Shown here: positions 12,097 to 24,520 of the stretch, piece after piece
How positions within the stretch are numbered: position 1 is the first letter of the stretch
Layout: each line of letters begins with the position of its first letter
Source of the DNA: Akebia trifoliata
Taxonomy: Eukaryota > Streptophyta > Magnoliopsida > Ranunculales > Lardizabalaceae
Length of the DNA: 64,000 nucleotides
Direction: 5' to 3'
Assembly: GCA_017979445.1 (NCBI GenBank)
Contig: CM030705.1
Location: 15,269,040-15,333,039, forward strand
The notes under the pieces: model-generated
Told to the model about the DNA's origin: nothing
Database searches by the model: none
Seen by the model: only the letters and a program-made list of their open reading frames with translations
Position numbers and translations under genes: made by a program

Positions 12097-13800
12097 AGCT
12101 TTACTAAATCTAAGTGAGGTCCAACATTTGAAGAGTGAGTGAGGCATGGTTTTAAATCTCGTCCGAGACTGAGATGACCCATCCTATATGCCTCGGTCTC
12201 GGTATTGTCCACCACAGAGATGGCTTGACAAGTTATACGTATCCCACTAATTTTTAAAACGGATTGAACAATTTACAAAAAAGTTGATCACATTTTAGGT
12301 CAACAATTATAATTTATACACTTAGTCGTTTTGCTGTTTAGTCTTATAATTTATACATGCAGTCTTTTTCGCTGTCTATTCTTAGACATCATTTATTTTA
12401 TCCTTGAAATCTGAGAAATCCTTGGCCACATCTGCTTGAGGTCTGGATACCAAATTTCTTATATCAGCACCTCTTTTTTAGTTTTTCTGTTGAAAGGGCC
12501 TATGATGGTCTATAAAGATTGCCCGACATCGTTTGATTATATCTTCTATGATACAAGTTCTTGCAAGTCTGAGGCCTCTTTCAGGAAAAGAAAAATTAAA
12601 AAAGTGGTGTGTTGACTTAGTAAGGGAATTTTTTTAGTCGTGATAATCCGACCTAGTAAGGGAATTCTTAGACATCATTTATTTTGTCCTTGAAATCTGA
12701 GAAATCATTGGCCACATCCACTTGTGGTTTGGATACAAAATTTCTTATATCTTCACCTCTTTTTTTGCTTTTCTGTTGAGAGGCCTATGATGGTCTGCAA
12801 AGATTTGCTAACATTGTTTGATTATATCTCCTGTAGATGCTAGTTTTCACTCTACCTCCAGATGCTCTTCCTTCTTTTAGAAGCTCGACTGGACCTGCAA
12901 ATAAGTCCATTCCGACGATCAAGTTAGATTCTGTAATAATTTCTTTTGTGTGTCTTACTCTATCTTTTCAGAGAAAGGTAGAAAGATCCAACCCCCTTCT
13001 TCATCTATAGAGACTCCCCTTTATAGGGATTTCATTGATCGTTTTCTGTCCTATCCCCTGAGGTGATTCAAAGTAGTTTACTTACTCTTTAATGTGTCAG
13101 TTGCAGGGGTAGTTGCAACTGCTCTGACAATCCTGGAGTAATCAGAACTGATCTGACACGGTATGAGTTGTCAAAGCTGTCAATCAATAGCACATCTGTC
13201 AGATCCGTCTTATCGATCCACACTAACCTTTGATATCTACGGAGCACTTTATCCGAGCTACTTGATGGGTTGGTGGTGTACGCTCGAGTTGAGCATCCAT
13301 GCGTCCGAGCTTCAAGTCCATGCTTCCGAGAATCGTTCGAGCCACATGTCTAAATCCAAAAATTTCCCCCCACATCTTCCATGATTGAAGTTTTTACAAG
13401 TCTGAAGTCTCTTTCAGGAAAAGAAAAAGTGGTGTGTTGACCAACTAAGGGAACTTTTTTTAATCATGATAATGTGATGCCCTCCCATCCCCCTATGCCT
13501 CCATCGTAGAATAATTTTTTTTTTTTTTAAAACCTTTTGCAGTGCAGCTCAGGGTGGTCAGTTGCTCCCATCAAGGCTGGTTTTAAATTAAACGATGTCG
13601 GCAAATCTTTGCAGATCATCATAGGCCCTCTCAGCAGAAAAGCAAAGAAAGAGGTGCTGAAATAAGAAATTTGGTATCCAGACCTCAAGTAGTTATCGCC
13701 AAGGATTTCTCTGATATCAAGAACAAAATAAATGATATGTCTAAGACTTAACAGAGAAAAGACTGCGCGTATAGATTTAAAACCATGCCTTTCACTATAT
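12097..13800. mobile_element. Transposon with long inverted ends inserted in monooxygenase exon 1 (unit 1)
   Basis: The left part holds GGCATGGTTTTAAATCTCG (about 12144), and a segment at 12385-12545 is repeated directly at 12667-12840. The right part (13595-13790) carries the same segment inverted and ends with GATTTAAAACCATGCC. The interior (12840-13590) holds no convincing reading frame; the 73-codon frame at 13163-13384 is unrecognised. The same element lies at 28558-30260. A right-end piece lies at 44700-44790 and a left piece at about 63560-63890. Superfamily not determined. Confidence 0.6.
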
Positions 13801-14039
13801 GCTCATTTGTTTAAATTCTACTTTTGTGTAACTTGTTTAATAAAGAGAAATTTTGTGATCAACTTTTGCCGGAATTTCGATTCTGGCTCACTGATCATTT
13901 TAATTTCCAAAACATGAACAATGAGATTATAGGTTTTTCAAGTGATGATCTCGTAGGTTTCAAGTGACTGTCTCGCAGGTTCGCTACTTTATTACATAAA
14001 TCAATGACATTGTCATTTTGCAATATATATATATATATA

Positions 14040-15690
14040 TTCATATCTTTCTCCTTTTCCCAATCCTCCTCCCAACCAAAAAATAGAAATATGAAAAAAA
14101 AGTTTAAACCTCACCAACCAAATCCCAAAATAAAAAATATTAAAAAGTATTCTTAGTATTAAAAAAAAAAAGAAAAATAAAAAGCAAAAAAGAAAGAAAG
14201 AATAGCATTGCTTAGTATTCTTGACTTAATACAATAGAGATTTTTTGAATGGAAATAAACCTTTTAGATAAAAAGATATTTTAAATTATCAAAAATGATA
14301 AATGTGATAAAAAATAATTATATTATTTTTGTATACGTCATCATTGGTCTCACATGTTTTCAATCATGAAGTTAGAATGCAATAACAACAAACTCATGAT
14401 CTAGACTTGGTTACATTCCTTCAATGACTATTTAGTACCTCCTATAACTAACCCACACACACACAAAAGCATTCCATACACATGCAATCGAATATTTGAT
14501 CGAATTAAAACATAAAAAATAAACATTAAAAACACTTAACTAAGAAACAAATGGAGCCATATGATCTTACAAAATCGAAGTATTGACGTGTACAGTAGCA
14601 ACAACCACTCTTTGCCTCCCAACCTGATAGTATGATCATAGCTCATTGTTTCGTGCCTGTGTTCCCTACAAGTAATATCAAACATGAACTATACCAATGC
14701 ATTTTTTATGATTAACTTTGAAAGCACATGTGGTTGTTATCACTACAAGAAAACAGTGAATTAGGAACAAAATTATAAAACGGATTTGATCCGTTTCTAA
14801 TTAAAAACGGGATTAAGCCGTTTTACATTTAAAAATTGTTTTATCTACATTTTATCCGACCCTATATCCGTCTGATTAGTTGGAACGAAAGCTCTCTCAG
14901 TCGTCCCTCGATCTCTGTCCCTCTCTCGTTTCTCTCTCTCTCTCTTGATAGTCTCCTAGATCTCAGTCGATCACCCTCGATCTCATCTCTCTCTCGGTCG
15001 CTCTCTCTCGATCTCATCTCTCTCTCTCACTCAGTCGCTCGCTCGATCATTTCTCGATCTCAGTCACTCTCCCTCGATCTCATCTCTCTCTCTCTCTCAA
15101 TCGCTCGTTCAGTTGCTTGCTCGATCGATCTCTCGCGCTAGGTACTCTCTCTAATCCCTCTTTTCTTTATATAAATTGTATTAGGGATTTAAATTGAAGA
15201 TTTTGATTTTTAGACGTGATTATACACAATTTTGTTAGTTCTATTATCGGTTGAGTATAAATAAGCTTCACAAGCTTGAGCTCTTCAGTCGTCTCCATCT
15301 GCAATTAAACAGCTTCTCGATCGATCTTTTTAGATCTGAATTCTTAATTTCGTATTTCTTCAAATTTTCGTTTTTATTTGTTGAATTTTTGGCTATTTAT
15401 GGAAATTAATTGTTTGAAGAATCAAATGTGGTGTGAATTGTTTGATGTTTGTGACATCTTTAAGGAATGAAGGATAGGAAAGCTGGATTTCAGTTATGTT
15501 TTAGTGTGTGGTTGTTTGGACTTTAATTGGAGGAATTTATGGTAATTTTTTTTAAAAGAAAAAACTACTTTTATTCGATTTGATTATCGATGTAATCAGA
15601 AGTTTTCATTCTGAAGGTCTCTTCTTCAAAATCCCTTTGTATTCTCACCAAATATCCTCAAATATTTAAATAAATTCTATGCGGAATTCT
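14040..15690. mobile_element. Unique segment with a CACTA-type terminus (from about 14749)
   Basis: CACTACAAGAAAACAGTG at 14749 is a canonical CACTA-type end. It is followed by palindromic subterminal motifs (AAACGGATTTGATCCGTTT at about 14777). Then comes a CT-rich stretch (14890-15140) that ends in a possible splice donor, GGTACT, like an untranslated leader. No matching right end (TTGTAGTG) is visible before copy B, so this is a truncated element. 14040-14740 shows nothing recognisable beyond A-rich tracts. Confidence 0.45.
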
Positions 15691-15991
15691 TCTTGTTTCG
15701 ATTTGACACCCTTACGTTTGACCATAGGAAACCAATATGAAAAAACTCACGTGGCCTCTCTCTCTCTCTCATGAAAAATCATATAATTAAAATTTGACCT
15801 GCTAAGGCAGTTCCTTCGGTTGACCACTTTCTTATAGAGACCAAATTCGACCCAAGCAAAGCCGTGGACCAAAGTACCTGATCTGTCTCTCCCAATATTT
15901 GGCCTATTTCTCTCGATAACGAACCTTTCAATACTTTTTGGATACTTGGCTCGCAAGAAATATTTTCTCTGTTAAAACAAGGCGTCAAGCC

Positions 15992-16024
15992 GTCAATATT
16001 GACTCTGATATGATGATATATAAA
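15992..16024 (+). promoter_or_regulatory. Core promoter of monooxygenase copy B: palindrome with W-box core plus TATA box
   Basis: The palindrome GTCAATATTGAC is at 15992-16003 and TATATAAA at 16017-16024, 73 bp before the ATG. Arrangement and bases equal those of copy A. A further GTCAA lies just upstream at about 15985. Confidence 0.5.
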
Positions 16025-16096
16025 TTAAAGCCACCCGTAACAGATACACACATAAACACATCAAAGAAAGAAAGAAAGAAGGAAAGAAAGAGAGAG

Positions 16097-19000
16097 ATGG
16101 AAATTATTAAGGAAGATGTGGTGATAGTGGGAGCAGGAATTGCAGGTCTGGCCACAGCCTTAGCTCTAAAGAGAGTAGGGGTTCGAGCTTTGGTCCTAGA
16201 GAGGTCCCATGAATTAAGAACCACTGGTGCAGCCCTATCTCTGTTCCCAAATGCCTGGCTTGCTCTTCATGCCCTTGGTGTTGCAAACCACCTCACCGCC
16301 ATCTATGCCCCTTGTAAAAAGTAAGGTTTTTTTTTCTCTTTAAAATTTTAACATAGTAGGATAAAATGTTACCATATTCAGTAATTAATTGCTAAATTAT
16401 AGATTATTTGTTGATTTGCTCGGCATAGTCCCTTAATTATTTGGAGAATTTTACAAATTTTTTTTTTTTAAAATTCAGAGAATTTTGTGACTATGGTGAC
16501 ACAAGCAATTTAAAGTCAACTCAGAGCACACGACTCGAGAAATTTCGCAACAACGTTAATAATCTTGTAGAAGCCTTAAACCTGAACACAACCCACTTAT
16601 TAAAGAGAAATTTCCCAAAACGTGATCAGCGAGATTGTTATTTTTAGAAAAAAAATATATATATCATATTTAAACCTGTGAGGTTGTCACTTGAAAAATC
16701 TGCCCTGTTCACGATTTGGAAATTAAAATGAAGAGTTATTTGAAATCAGAATTTCATCATATTTAACTCACGAAATGGTAATTTACCCTTTAATAAACAG
16801 GTTGGATTATTGTGTTCAAGTTGCCTAACTGTGCGATACAACCCAAACTTGAATAAGATTACGATTGCCACTAGAACATGATTATAATTATGTACTCCAA
16901 TATAAATTATTTAAGTATTAAAAAAGAATCAGTGATAATCTGACTTAGGCGCGTGACATATTCAATCGACATCCCTGACGTGACAGGCTCAGGAATCGGA
17001 GATGTGCATTCCTCAGGATACTAAACCGCAAAAAAGGTGCAGGTCTGTATCCCAAGTAATGCATACCTACAGTCCTCGAACTTGTCATGTCAGGGGTGTC
17101 AATTGATAATGCCATGTGTGCCTAAATCAGATTATCACGATTCATTAAAAAATATGACACAAATTCCATAATAATAATAAAAAGTCAGAAAATTTGATAT
17201 AGACACGTGGATACAAAAGTAAATAGGATAACTGTATATATTATATTGTTTTATATGCCTTTACATGGTGCATATCTAAGTCCACCTAACTAATATCATA
17301 ACTTGGCACTTTGGCGAAATTTCTCTCAGGGCGATCTTTACCAATGTTGAAGCTGGAACCGTGCAGGAAGCTTCTCTTACCGGTCCTGAAGCGTAAGTGA
17401 ACCATTTATACTCATTACTAATACTCATCATTATATATAGGGCTTTCAATGGGCCGAAAAGACTGTTCCGCGTGGCACTATTGTATATTGGTATAGGTTG
17501 ATTTAGTGCTGAAAACATGCGCTGAAAATTGTAAAATTAAATGGGAAAACATATTTACTGTTTCATAAAATAATGAAAATTTCCCCACTAACATAAAATG
17601 TTTTAATTCCAAAACTGGTATATTTACCATTTTTGAAATTAAAATAAGTAGTACTCGAAAATGGGAATTTCACAAAAAAAAAAAGAACTCTACCTTTTAG
17701 AGAATTTGGTTAAGTATTGCTTGATTAGCCTGTCTAAAAGTCAAAGTCAAAATATTGGTTAATGCAGAATTGCAGTTAGGCCAGTACATAGGAAAACCTT
17801 ACTAGAAGTTCTTGCAGCGGAACTGCCAGTCGAAACCATTCGCTTCTCATCAAAGCTAAGTTCAATTCAGAGCCACACACAAGACGGTTCAACCATCACT
17901 ATCCTACGCTTAGAGGATGGTACTATCATCGACACTAAGGTGAGTAAGGGCTAATGGAATTCATGAAGTCCCATCAAATATAAATTTTTCTTTCGACCAT
18001 ATATATATATAAGGGAATTGGGTCTGCTGACCTGATAAACTTACCCAGACCAACCCGACCAAAAAAAATAAAATAAAGGTAAGAGCCTTGATCTTGAATC
18101 CACAAAGATAGGGTCAGGCTAGAAAATTGGAATTGGAATTGGACTAGGGCCTAACAATGCTCAACTCTATTCAGCCCTGCCCTGTCGGTATATCTTGTAT
18201 GTGTCTATTATGTATGGTTACTTGTTAATGTAATAAAAAAGTATGACAAAATAGAGATTTTTTAAATATCCTCTTCAACTGAAATTAGGTTTACGAACCA
18301 ATGTCCCTTGTTTTATGAATTGACTGTGAAATTTTGATTTTATTCAAAATTTAAGCTTTTGAAGGATATTTTTAATGAAATTAAATTTTCACCGTCAATT
18401 CATCAATAAAAAGGACCTTAACTCTCAGCCAAGGGGGTAAACCTATTATGGCCAATTTTGCAGGGGTGTTAGTAAAATACCTTATAAAATAACAAGTTTT
18501 CCCTCAAATCAAACTTTTTTTTATTTTATTTTATAAAATCAATCTGAGCTCGGTCCAAGTCCGGTAGGATGGATTTGGGCTTAGTCATGTTAGGATGATC
18601 AAATGTACATTCTGCTTCTTTAGAACAGGTTTCGGCTGAGCATGATGGGTGCCCAGTTGTATGCTACACCACCTTTTAGTCTCTATGTGAGCTGACAAGT
18701 TTTTTGTTTTTGTTTTTTTTTTTTTCAAATCAACATCAGATTTTGGTTGGGTGTGATGGGCTGCACTCAGTGGTCGCGCGTTGGTTGGGACTCGCTGACC
18801 CGGTCCAGTCGGGCCGGTTTGCAGTGCGTGGATTAGCTGTGTTTCCTGAAGGCCATGGATTGAAACAGGAACTCCAGATGCTTGTTGGTCATGGCAGTAG
18901 GGTTGGTTTCGCTACTCTAACTGATAAAGAGATTTACTGGTTCTCCACTGGAGGTAGGCTTTATTTCCATTGAGAAGAGTCGAGTCAACTTGACGACCCA

Positions 19001-20134
19001 TGAGTCCACTCGGAGTTGGTACGAGTTAATTACTAAAATATATCTTTATTAATATTGTAACCATATAAATATATTTTGACCATTTTATACGTATGAGATC
19101 ATATTAGCTTTTATAACATTGTATACTGTGTTGACTTGGTCACATTTCCCAGTTTACTCAAATGAGCCTTTTTTGAGTTCTAAGAAATTTTCGTACAAAG
19201 TCAGCTCCGAATTCAATCGAGTCAAGTCGTGTTAACCTGGCGCTCTAAACCTGACTCTCTTTGTATGTTCTCTGATGTGGCAGTAAACAGAGCCATAGAT
19301 CTTTTTCTTTAAGATACACAAGGAAAAAAGATCTATGGTTCTGTTCACATGCCATGTCTAAGAGCATACAAAGAGTGTCCGTTTATCTGTAGTCTTTAAA
19401 AATCGTCATCTTGGTATTGTTCACAAATAAGGAGTTTAGTTTTTCTCTCTCTTCTATTTTTTCTTCTTTCGTGGACAAGACGAGACTAAAAACCAAGATT
19501 TAAAACTATGGTCATAGTAATTGCTTATCATCCATCATTTATTCACCAATTTTTCTTTATTATAGGCGAGGAGTTGAAAAAGGGAGACCCAGACCTGATA
19601 CAAAAGAACGTATTAGAGAATTCGGCTAACTTCCCTCCAATATTCTTAGACATCGTTCGACACGCTGACCTATCCACATTATCATGCGCTCCACTGATGT
19701 TTAGGTATCCATGGGACCTTATATACAAACACCTATGCAAAGGGAACATCACGGTCGCAGGTGATGCAATGCACCCCATGACTCCTGATCTTGGCCAAGG
19801 AGGTTGTGCAGCATTGGAAGATGCGGTTGTGCTCGGCCGACATATTGGGAACTCATTTCTTCAACATGGACAAATTGTACCCCAAGAAGTTGCGGCAGCC
19901 ATAGAGATGTATGTCAAGGAGAGGAGGTGGCGTGCCGCTAGTTTTATAGTAAGATCATATCTTTCAGGGTGGATTCAACAAGAAAAATCGGGATGGTTGA
20001 TCAAATTCTTTAGAGATAAAATCTTCTATAAGCATCTCTTTGTTCGGCTTATTAATGCATTACCCTATGATTGTGGGAAACTGCCTAGTGTTCCCAAATC
20101 CATTGAGGTTGACACTTGCAATAAGATTGATTAG
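16097..20134 (+). CDS. FAD-dependent monooxygenase, MO1/CTF2-like, copy B (5 exons, 413 aa)
   Basis: Exons: 16097-16320, 17330-17392, 17768-17939, 18740-18953, 19566-20134. The lengths are exactly those of copy A, and the join is open throughout. All FAD motifs are kept (GAGIAG 12-17, CDGLHS 158-163, GDAMHPMTPDLGQG 290-303). It differs from copy A at six residues: T31A, S68A, N151D, M250I, P280H and S404I. None falls in a cofactor motif; P280H lies ten residues before the GD motif. Introns are almost identical, so this is a very recent duplicate or is kept alike by gene conversion. Unlike copy A, its promoter keeps the distal region shared with copy D. Its 3' flank has a LINE about 1.3 kb past the stop. 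Probably functional. Confidence 0.92.
16933..17137. repeat. Foldback MITE in intron 1 of copy B
   Basis: Counterpart of the element at 3750-3952, with the same terminal TGATAATCTGACTTAGGC and its inverted partner ending at 17137. Confidence 0.65.
19252..19385. repeat. Hairpin-forming inverted repeat in intron 4 of copy B
   Basis: Counterpart of 6078-6206, essentially unchanged. Confidence 0.6.
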
Positions 20135-20788
20135 GGTTATTTAATTTTAAATTTCATCATGCAAGGTTAGTTGTTCTTGTAACCTATAATAATTTATTTT
20201 CTTATCGTTTGTTTTGTTGGAATTTAAAATGTAATGAGGTGTATGTTGTTACACCAAATTATTAATTTCATTAATATTATTGTTGAATTATATTTGTTTT
20301 AGATTCTATTTTCTATGTAAACCCTATTGGGTTCTTATAATTAGCTAGAAAAGATTCAATGAATTTTCATTCTTGTACACACATCAAAACTATTGGGTCG
20401 CATGGTTCCTGTGTTAGACTCACGTTTATGATAACCCGACTGGCTTACACAGTTTGAGTATTTTAATTAAGTTGAATTCTAATAAGAGTTTGTCAATAAT
20501 AAGGAAACCCATTGACCGTTGAATTTTGGATAGAATCCTTATTAGATTTTAATAACTTGCAAATGTTTCGCTAGGCCTTCCGATTATAGTTTTTTAATTA
20601 GGTAATTAACCTAGTTAAATATGATCTTCTAGATGAACATATAGGCTTTTCCAATTGGATTGAACTCATCCCCAACATTGGTTGTTGAAAATTTGATATC
20701 CTTGATCATGATAGGATACTCGGCGTTACTCTATCGAATTTGATGAGAATTAATTATTCAGCTTTCGATGTCTTGTACATAGGGTGTT

Positions 20789-21048
20789 CACTATGTGAAA
20801 ACTGGATAATTCGACATAAAATTTTGACGGGCCAAGGCCCACGAATTTTAGAAATTGAATTTTGATGATCTAGGACTGTCGAAATTCCTAATGTTCCCAG
20901 ATTTGACGGGTTATATCTGTCGAATTTCTCCCATCCTTCATTAATTTGACAGTTTCGGCCCGTCGAAAAAAAAAAATTTTGACAATGAAAAATTCAACAC
21001 CAATTTGACATCCCATGGCTGTCAAATTTGGGCTTTTTTCACATTATG
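20789..21048. mobile_element. MITE, CACTATGTG family (M1), 3' flank of copy B
   Basis: Orthologous to the element at 7604-7893 but with about 30 bp missing near the right end. Begins CACTATGTGAAAACTGG and ends TTTTTTCACATTATG, flanked by GTT on both sides. Confidence 0.6.
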
Positions 21049-21423
21049 GTTCCCTTGTGTGATGGAGTTTTTAGTTGAGACGTGTTCCTAGTAACTTATA
21101 TTCATTTCTTTGATGATCGATGTGAAATCTATGTGCACTTCATTAGAATGTCCTATGGTAAAATGTGAAAATGTTTTTGAACTTTATGACCAATTTCACA
21201 ATTTTCTTAAAATACTTTATATATAATAGAGTGTATACAATCTGCATTTCCAAGGAAATTTTCTTTTGTGCAGATATTTATTATTTCTATATCTTCCAAG
21301 ATTAGCTGAGCCGATTAATTATTCTTTAATAGAGTTCAACATAATATTGTTTTAAGCTTCTTCAGAGATCCATCATCGCATAAAAAAGCATTGAAAAATT
21401 AGTTTTTTTTTTATTGAAGACTG

Positions 21424-23420
21424 GTTTGGAAGTGAACCACGACAAGAGCTCAATCTTTCTGGCCGACAGAGATAGAGGCTTGGAAGATGAGATTGCCACC
21501 ATCTTAGGAGTTCGAAAAGGTACGCTTCCAGTTAAATACTTGGGACTCCCCTTGCTTTCAACTAGGCTCTCTCCCAGGCATTGTCAACCCCTTGTAGAAC
21601 AAATGACCAAGAGGATCTCTTCTTGGAAGGGGAGATTTCTCTCATACGCTGGTAGGTTAGAGCTTGTCAAATCGGTGCTCCTTAGCATCAAAGTCTACTG
21701 GTGCAACTGCTTTATTCTTCCATCCAAGGCTGTGAAGGAGTTGGAAAGGATTTGTGCTCGGTTCCTGTGGTCTGGGCCTGACAAGCAGAAATCAAATAGC
21801 GCAGTCAGTTGGAAAGAGATCTGCAAGCCGTATCTCGAGGGTGGGTTAGGTATCGTTAGCATAACGGATTGGAACCATGCTGCCATAACCAAGTATGCCT
21901 GGATGATAGCAGCCAACAAAGACTCCTTATGGCTCAGATGGGTAAGAACTCACCTTCTAAAGGGCAAGAACTTTTGGACCTTTAATATGCCAAGAGAGGC
22001 TTCTTGGAGTTGGAGGAAAATTCTCAAAGCGAGGGAGAAAGCTGGCCCTCTAATCTCTCACCTCATAGGCAATGGCCATGCTTCTAAGCTATGGGAGGAC
22101 CCTTGGCACCCCTTAGGCATTCTAAAAGTCGAGTACTTGGCTGATTTTGAAAACGACTCCAGAGTTGGTCCTCATGCGAAGGTCTCTGCCATTATTAGAA
22201 ATGGCAATTGGAGAATACCAGCAGGTAGAGAAGCTTCATTCCAAGAGATCGCTCATTATCTCAATGAAATTCCCATCCATCATGGCATAGAAGACATAGT
22301 AGTTTGGAAAGGAAAGTCCAATGACACCTTCTCGATTAATTCAGCTGTTAAGAACTACATGACTCACTCTAACTCGCCCATTTGGGCCCATCTTGTTTGG
22401 AGCAAAGCTAGAATTCCAAGACATAGCTTCATAGCATGGCTTGCGCTTAAAGGAAGGCTAAAAACATTGAGAAAGCTTAAAGATTGGGGGTTAAGAGTTG
22501 AGGCTTCTTGCAAACTCTGTGGCAACCATGAAGAAGACACGAATCACTTATTTTATGACTGCTCCTATTCTAGGCAACTATGGACTGAAATCCTTAAGAG
22601 ATGTATGCACAATCATACCTCGGGCAATTGGGAAGAAGAGGTGATGTGGGCCGCATCTAAATTCAAGGGCAACTCAACCATTCAAGATATCAAAAGAGTT
22701 ATTTTCTGTGCCTTCATCTATCATTTGTGGAGAGAGAGGTGCAACAGGATATTTCATAACAAATTTAATAGTCACAACACTATTGTCTCTATGATTCAAG
22801 AAGAAATTCGGTTAAAGTTTGAAGACTCCTTGATAGAGATTGAGGATACAGACTACAATAGGCACTTCCTTCAAGCTTGGGAATTTAATGCGACCTTCTC
22901 TCAGCCGAGGAGAGTTTATTGCTCATGGCCAAAACCAGACATTGGCACGTGGGCACTCAACACTGATGGCTCATACTCAGAATCTCGAGGTGGTCTTGGA
23001 GCTATCATTCGAGACCATGAAGGTATGATAATTGCTGCTATTGCTCGCCGAGTGAACCCAGTCTCAATCATTTATCACGAAATTCAAGCTATTCTTGAAG
23101 GGCTCAAGTTGTGTATCGCAAAAGGTTGCCTCAACATTCAGGTTCAAGTAGACTCATTATTGGCTGTCAATATTCTTAACAACCGATAGAGTATTCCATG
23201 GAGTGTTATACACTTAGTCATTGCCATTAGAAGGCTCCTTCCTAGTTTCCACAGGTACACCTTCTTCCATGTTTTCAGGGAAACTAACCAAGCAGCGGAT
23301 TATCTTGCTTCCTCCCAAGGCTCTATGGATTGTTCTGAAATAGATAGTGGAGTTCTCCCTTGTAACCTTAGTTCTATCATTGATAAGGATCGTAGGGGTT
23401 TTCCTTTCTTAAGGTTGTAG
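21424..23420 (+). pseudogene. LINE ORF2 C-terminal part: RT thumb, zf-RVT, RNase H; one nonsense codon
   Basis: An open frame of nearly 590 codons runs to a TAG at 23187-23189, and the same frame then continues 76 codons to 23420. It starts after the catalytic YxDD of the reverse transcriptase (first recognisable residues GLEVNHDKSS, then LPVKYLGLPLL, the typical RT-thumb region of plant LINEs). The zf-RVT zinc finger is CKLCGNHEEDTNHLFYDC at about 22510-22560. The RNase H domain starts with TDGS (about 22960) and has a glutamate in HEIQAILEGL and an aspartate in QVDS. Its last part, NQAADYLAS, lies after the stop. It cannot retrotranspose. The near-full open frame shows the insertion is young. 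Confidence 0.88.
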
Positions 23421-23467
23421 CTGGTCTGGGTCTGCCTTAACCCTGTTGACCTTTCAAAAAAAAAAAA
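21424..23467 (+). mobile_element. 5'-truncated LINE (non-LTR retrotransposon)
   Basis: The insertion is seen by comparison: unit 1 reads TTGAAGACTGAAGAATAC at about 8259-8275 without interruption, while unit 2 has 2 kb between GACTG and GAAGAATAC. It ends in a run of about 12 A at 23456-23467, as expected for target-primed reverse transcription. The 5' end lacks the endonuclease and most of the reverse transcriptase. No clear long target duplication is present. Since unit 1 lacks it, it came after the duplication. Confidence 0.85.
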
Positions 23468-23613
23468 GAAGAATACATACTTGAATTATAATTATTTGAA
23501 CCGGCATATTGGCAAGTTTTACTTCCTTCAATGGAAAGTGAACAAAGGGTAGCCTCTTGTTAACAAAACCATTACTCAAAACTAGAAAGAAAGTTGATAA
23601 TAGATACATAAGA

Positions 23614-23864
23614 CACTAAGTGAAAACTGAAAATTTTGACAAGAAAATTCGATGGGCCAAGGCTCGCAACTGTGAAATTTATGTTGTTCCCTAGATCTGA
23701 TGGCTTAGAACGGTTGAATTTCTTCCATCCTTTATTAATTTGACAATTTTACCCATCAACAAAATACAATAAACCGACAACGAAAATTTTGATGCTTTGG
23801 CCTGTCAAATTTTATGAAATTTGACAGCCATGGACTGTCGAATATGGGCTTTTTTCATGTTGTA
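23614..23864. mobile_element. MITE M2, 3' flank of copy B
   Basis: Orthologous to 8412-8663. The terminus is CACTAAGTGAAAACTG, one base off the family consensus. Confidence 0.55.
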
Positions 23865-23889
23865 ACAGTCACCTTGCCATGCCCTAATT

Positions 23890-24520
23890 TGTTTGTGCAT
23901 ATATCACCTTGACAGAAAACTTGATTTTTACTAAAATTCTAACTTTTTTAGTCAATGTGGTCCTTGATGGAATGCCAAATTTTTAAACATTGATTTGTAG
24001 AGTGTCCTGTGTTGTGTAAATGTCTTGTATGCTGTTGCACTACGCAGAGCAATAAAGTCTCTGGCACTTTAAGGGATATGAAAAGGGCAATCGTCGATTA
24101 TTTTCCTAAGGGTATTCCAATTTTTGGGGGTTTCTGTTTTGGAGAGTTTTCATCTTTTGAGATTTCTAGGACTATAAAACTTATTAGAAAATTGTGATTG
24201 TTCTTGTTTTGTTTGGTGGACGTAGGCACACTGCTGAACCACGTAAATCCTTATGTTTTGTGCAATTGTATTATCTTTGCTATTTCAAAATTTCAAACTT
24301 TGTCCCTTAATCATAAACTAGTTTGCATTGGGATCATAATCTCTTTAGTAATGGATCTGATTTTTATTTTTTTTGGGTGTGGGGCGAAGGGGGTGGAATT
24401 CTTAAACAACAACACTTGTAGTGGGCATGTAAGGGGGAAACCAAGTTTTTGGTGTAAGATACTTTGAGAGGACAATCTCCAATTATTTTTCTGAGATGGT
24501 TTATTTCATAGTTGAGACAC
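23890..24520 (+). mobile_element. Probable Copia LTR remnant, 3' flank of copy B
   Basis: Unit 2 counterpart of 8690-9360, with GGTGGACGTAGGC near 24217 and GAACCACGTAAATCC near 24236. Confidence 0.4.

Larger units (their letters stand above)
2740..14030 (+). repeat. Tandem duplication unit 1
   Basis: This segment matches unit 2 (about 15930-30480) almost base for base through gene, 3' flank, exon-1 stub and the inverted-end transposon. Unit 2 additionally holds a LINE (21424-23467), a MITE (25687-26086) and some small insertions. The match ends in an (AT)n tract at about 14020-14040. Upstream, similarity begins only at about 2740, so copy A lacks the distal promoter DNA shared by copies B and D. 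Confidence 0.85.

Noticed and set aside
14836..15141. 101-codon frame rich in serine, leucine and arginine
   Set aside because: It is a by-product of (CT)n and CGATCTC repeats, with no start context or domain.
21414..23189. 591-codon frame as a host gene
   Set aside because: Zinc-knuckle and RNase H order, poly-A end and an empty site in unit 1 show a LINE fragment.
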